From DATJQF01 sp035505995 (lineage in GTDB: Bacteria; Bacteroidota; Bacteroidia; Bacteroidales; FEN-979), in contig DATJQF010000254.1 of assembly GCA_035505995.1 (NCBI GenBank), positions 1-7,345 on the forward strand: DNA of 7,345 nt, written 5' to 3'. The notes under the pieces are model-generated. The model was not told where the DNA came from. It searched no databases and saw only the letters and a list, made by a program, of their open reading frames with translations. Positions 6,840 to 7,345 of this stretch are shown piece after piece. The position numbers and the translations under genes are program-made. Numbering within the stretch: the stretch's first letter is position 1; each line of letters starts with the position of its first letter.

Positions 6840-7345
6840 AAGGCCGGAATATCCTGATCAGTTCGGGTTCCTCGTTCTCCCAGCAGAGATCCGCCGCCGC
6901 CTTTTCCAGGTTCCTGCGGTACAGATCCAGCTTTTCCTGGTCTGCCAGCATTTCGTCGATCTTCCGGGCCAGGTGCTGCGGTTCATGGTCCGGGATGATG
7001 TCACCGATGGTATAACGATCCAGGATGGCTTTCATTTCAGGGAGAGGGGAGATCAGCACGGGTATTCTTGCCTGGATATAATCCAGGAACTTATTCGGCA
7101 GGCAATAATGATAATTCACGCTGACATCCTTTTCGATCGACAGGCCGATATCGGCCAGCAGGGTGTAGGAATAGAGGTCTTCCAGCGGAACCGGTCCGGT
7201 GAAGATCACTCTCCCGCCGGGCTGCTCCCGGGCTGCAAGATCTTTCAGCCTGCGCTCCACATCCCCGGTGCCGATCACCAGGAATACAGCGTCGGTCTGC
7301 AGATATTTCATCGCCAGGATAACCTCCTCGATGCCCCGGTCGATG
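6832..7345 (-). CDS. C-terminal part of a GT4-type glycosyltransferase (cut by the window edge)
   Basis: The open frame continues to the right edge without a stop, giving at least 170 residues; the start lies outside the window. The Met at 7311 is internal, because the residues before it (IDRGIEEVILA) continue the helix that opens the GT4 donor-binding half. Visible family features are FLVIGTGDVERRLKDLA, RVIFTGPVPLEDLYSYTLLADIGLS, and CLPNKFLDYIQARIPVLIS. The last is the donor-binding loop of the 'lPNKffEyi.aglPvl' subgroup, with Asp in place of the usual second Glu of EX7E. The gene ends IRIFRPYA with a TGA at 6832-6834 that overlaps the start region of the next glycosyltransferase, so the two are probably translated from one message and may act in the same glycan pathway. 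Confidence 0.88.
   Translation of the reverse strand, partial: IDRGIEEVILAMKYLQTDAVFLVIGTGDVERRLKDLAAREQPGGRVIFTGPVPLEDLYSYTLLADIGLSIEKDVSVNYHYCLPNKFLDYIQARIPVLISPLPEMKAILDRYTIGDIIPDHEPQHLARKIDEMLADQEKLDLYRRNLEKAAADLCWENEEPELIRIFRPYA

Noticed and set aside
5760..6857. A 365-codon + strand open frame opposite the glycosyltransferase gene
   Set aside because: It lies almost entirely antisense to a gene with recognisable glycosyltransferase motifs. Its product is rich in His, Gln, Val and Asp-Gln patterns typical of the reverse complement of GC-ending codons and shows no domain I recognise.
1..7345. Search for CRISPR repeats, insertion sequences, tRNA genes, riboswitches, or defence or secretion gene clusters
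   Set aside because: No direct-repeat arrays, terminal inverted repeats, transposase motifs or structured RNA patterns were seen. Known-family genes fill the window with almost no intergenic space.

Overview
The window reads as ordinary chromosome of a GC-rich member of the Bacteroidota (Bacteroidetes), most likely a Bacteroidales-type organism. The evidence is: (i) a perfect TAnnTTTG box, the phylum's sigma-factor -7 element, directly in front of guaA; (ii) weak or absent Shine-Dalgarno sequences at most starts; (iii) protein architectures typical of the phylum (secreted M23 peptidase with C-terminal beta-sandwich modules, a LysM + periplasmic-binding-protein-like protein, a tandem-domain universal stress protein). 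Codons end mostly in G or C, which produces long shadow reading frames opposite the real genes. Coding density is close to complete, and the longest gap between genes is about 20 bases.

Layout. On the + strand: the last 22 codons of an upstream gene (3-71), possibly a HAD-type phosphatase; a secreted M23 metallopeptidase (68-1798) whose start overlaps the upstream stop as ATGA; guaA, GMP synthase (1820-3349); and a secreted LysM/PBP1-like protein (3357-4793) beginning 7 bases after guaA. On the - strand, reading right to left: the C-terminal part of a GT4-type glycosyltransferase that runs off the window (7345-6832), a second GT-B glycosyltransferase (6839-5676) that overlaps it by 8 bases, and a tandem UspA protein (5662-4790). 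The two strands converge at 4790-4793, where the two stop codons overlap.

How the genes fit together. The M23 peptidase trims or remodels peptidoglycan. The LysM protein probably binds peptidoglycan and a small ligand in the periplasm. The two glycosyltransferases probably build a surface glycan. GuaA makes GMP and is a housekeeping enzyme placed between the two envelope genes. The - strand trio is packed like an operon, but the stress protein has no evident functional link to the glycosyltransferases.

I found no mobile element, CRISPR array, tRNA, rRNA, riboswitch or convincing hairpin terminator, and no convincing sign of an undescribed system. The points worth a second look are modest: a possibly leaderless guaA transcript, overlapping convergent stop codons, a repeated module in the M23 protein, degenerate active-site motifs in the glycosyltransferases, and a marked excess of GATC.
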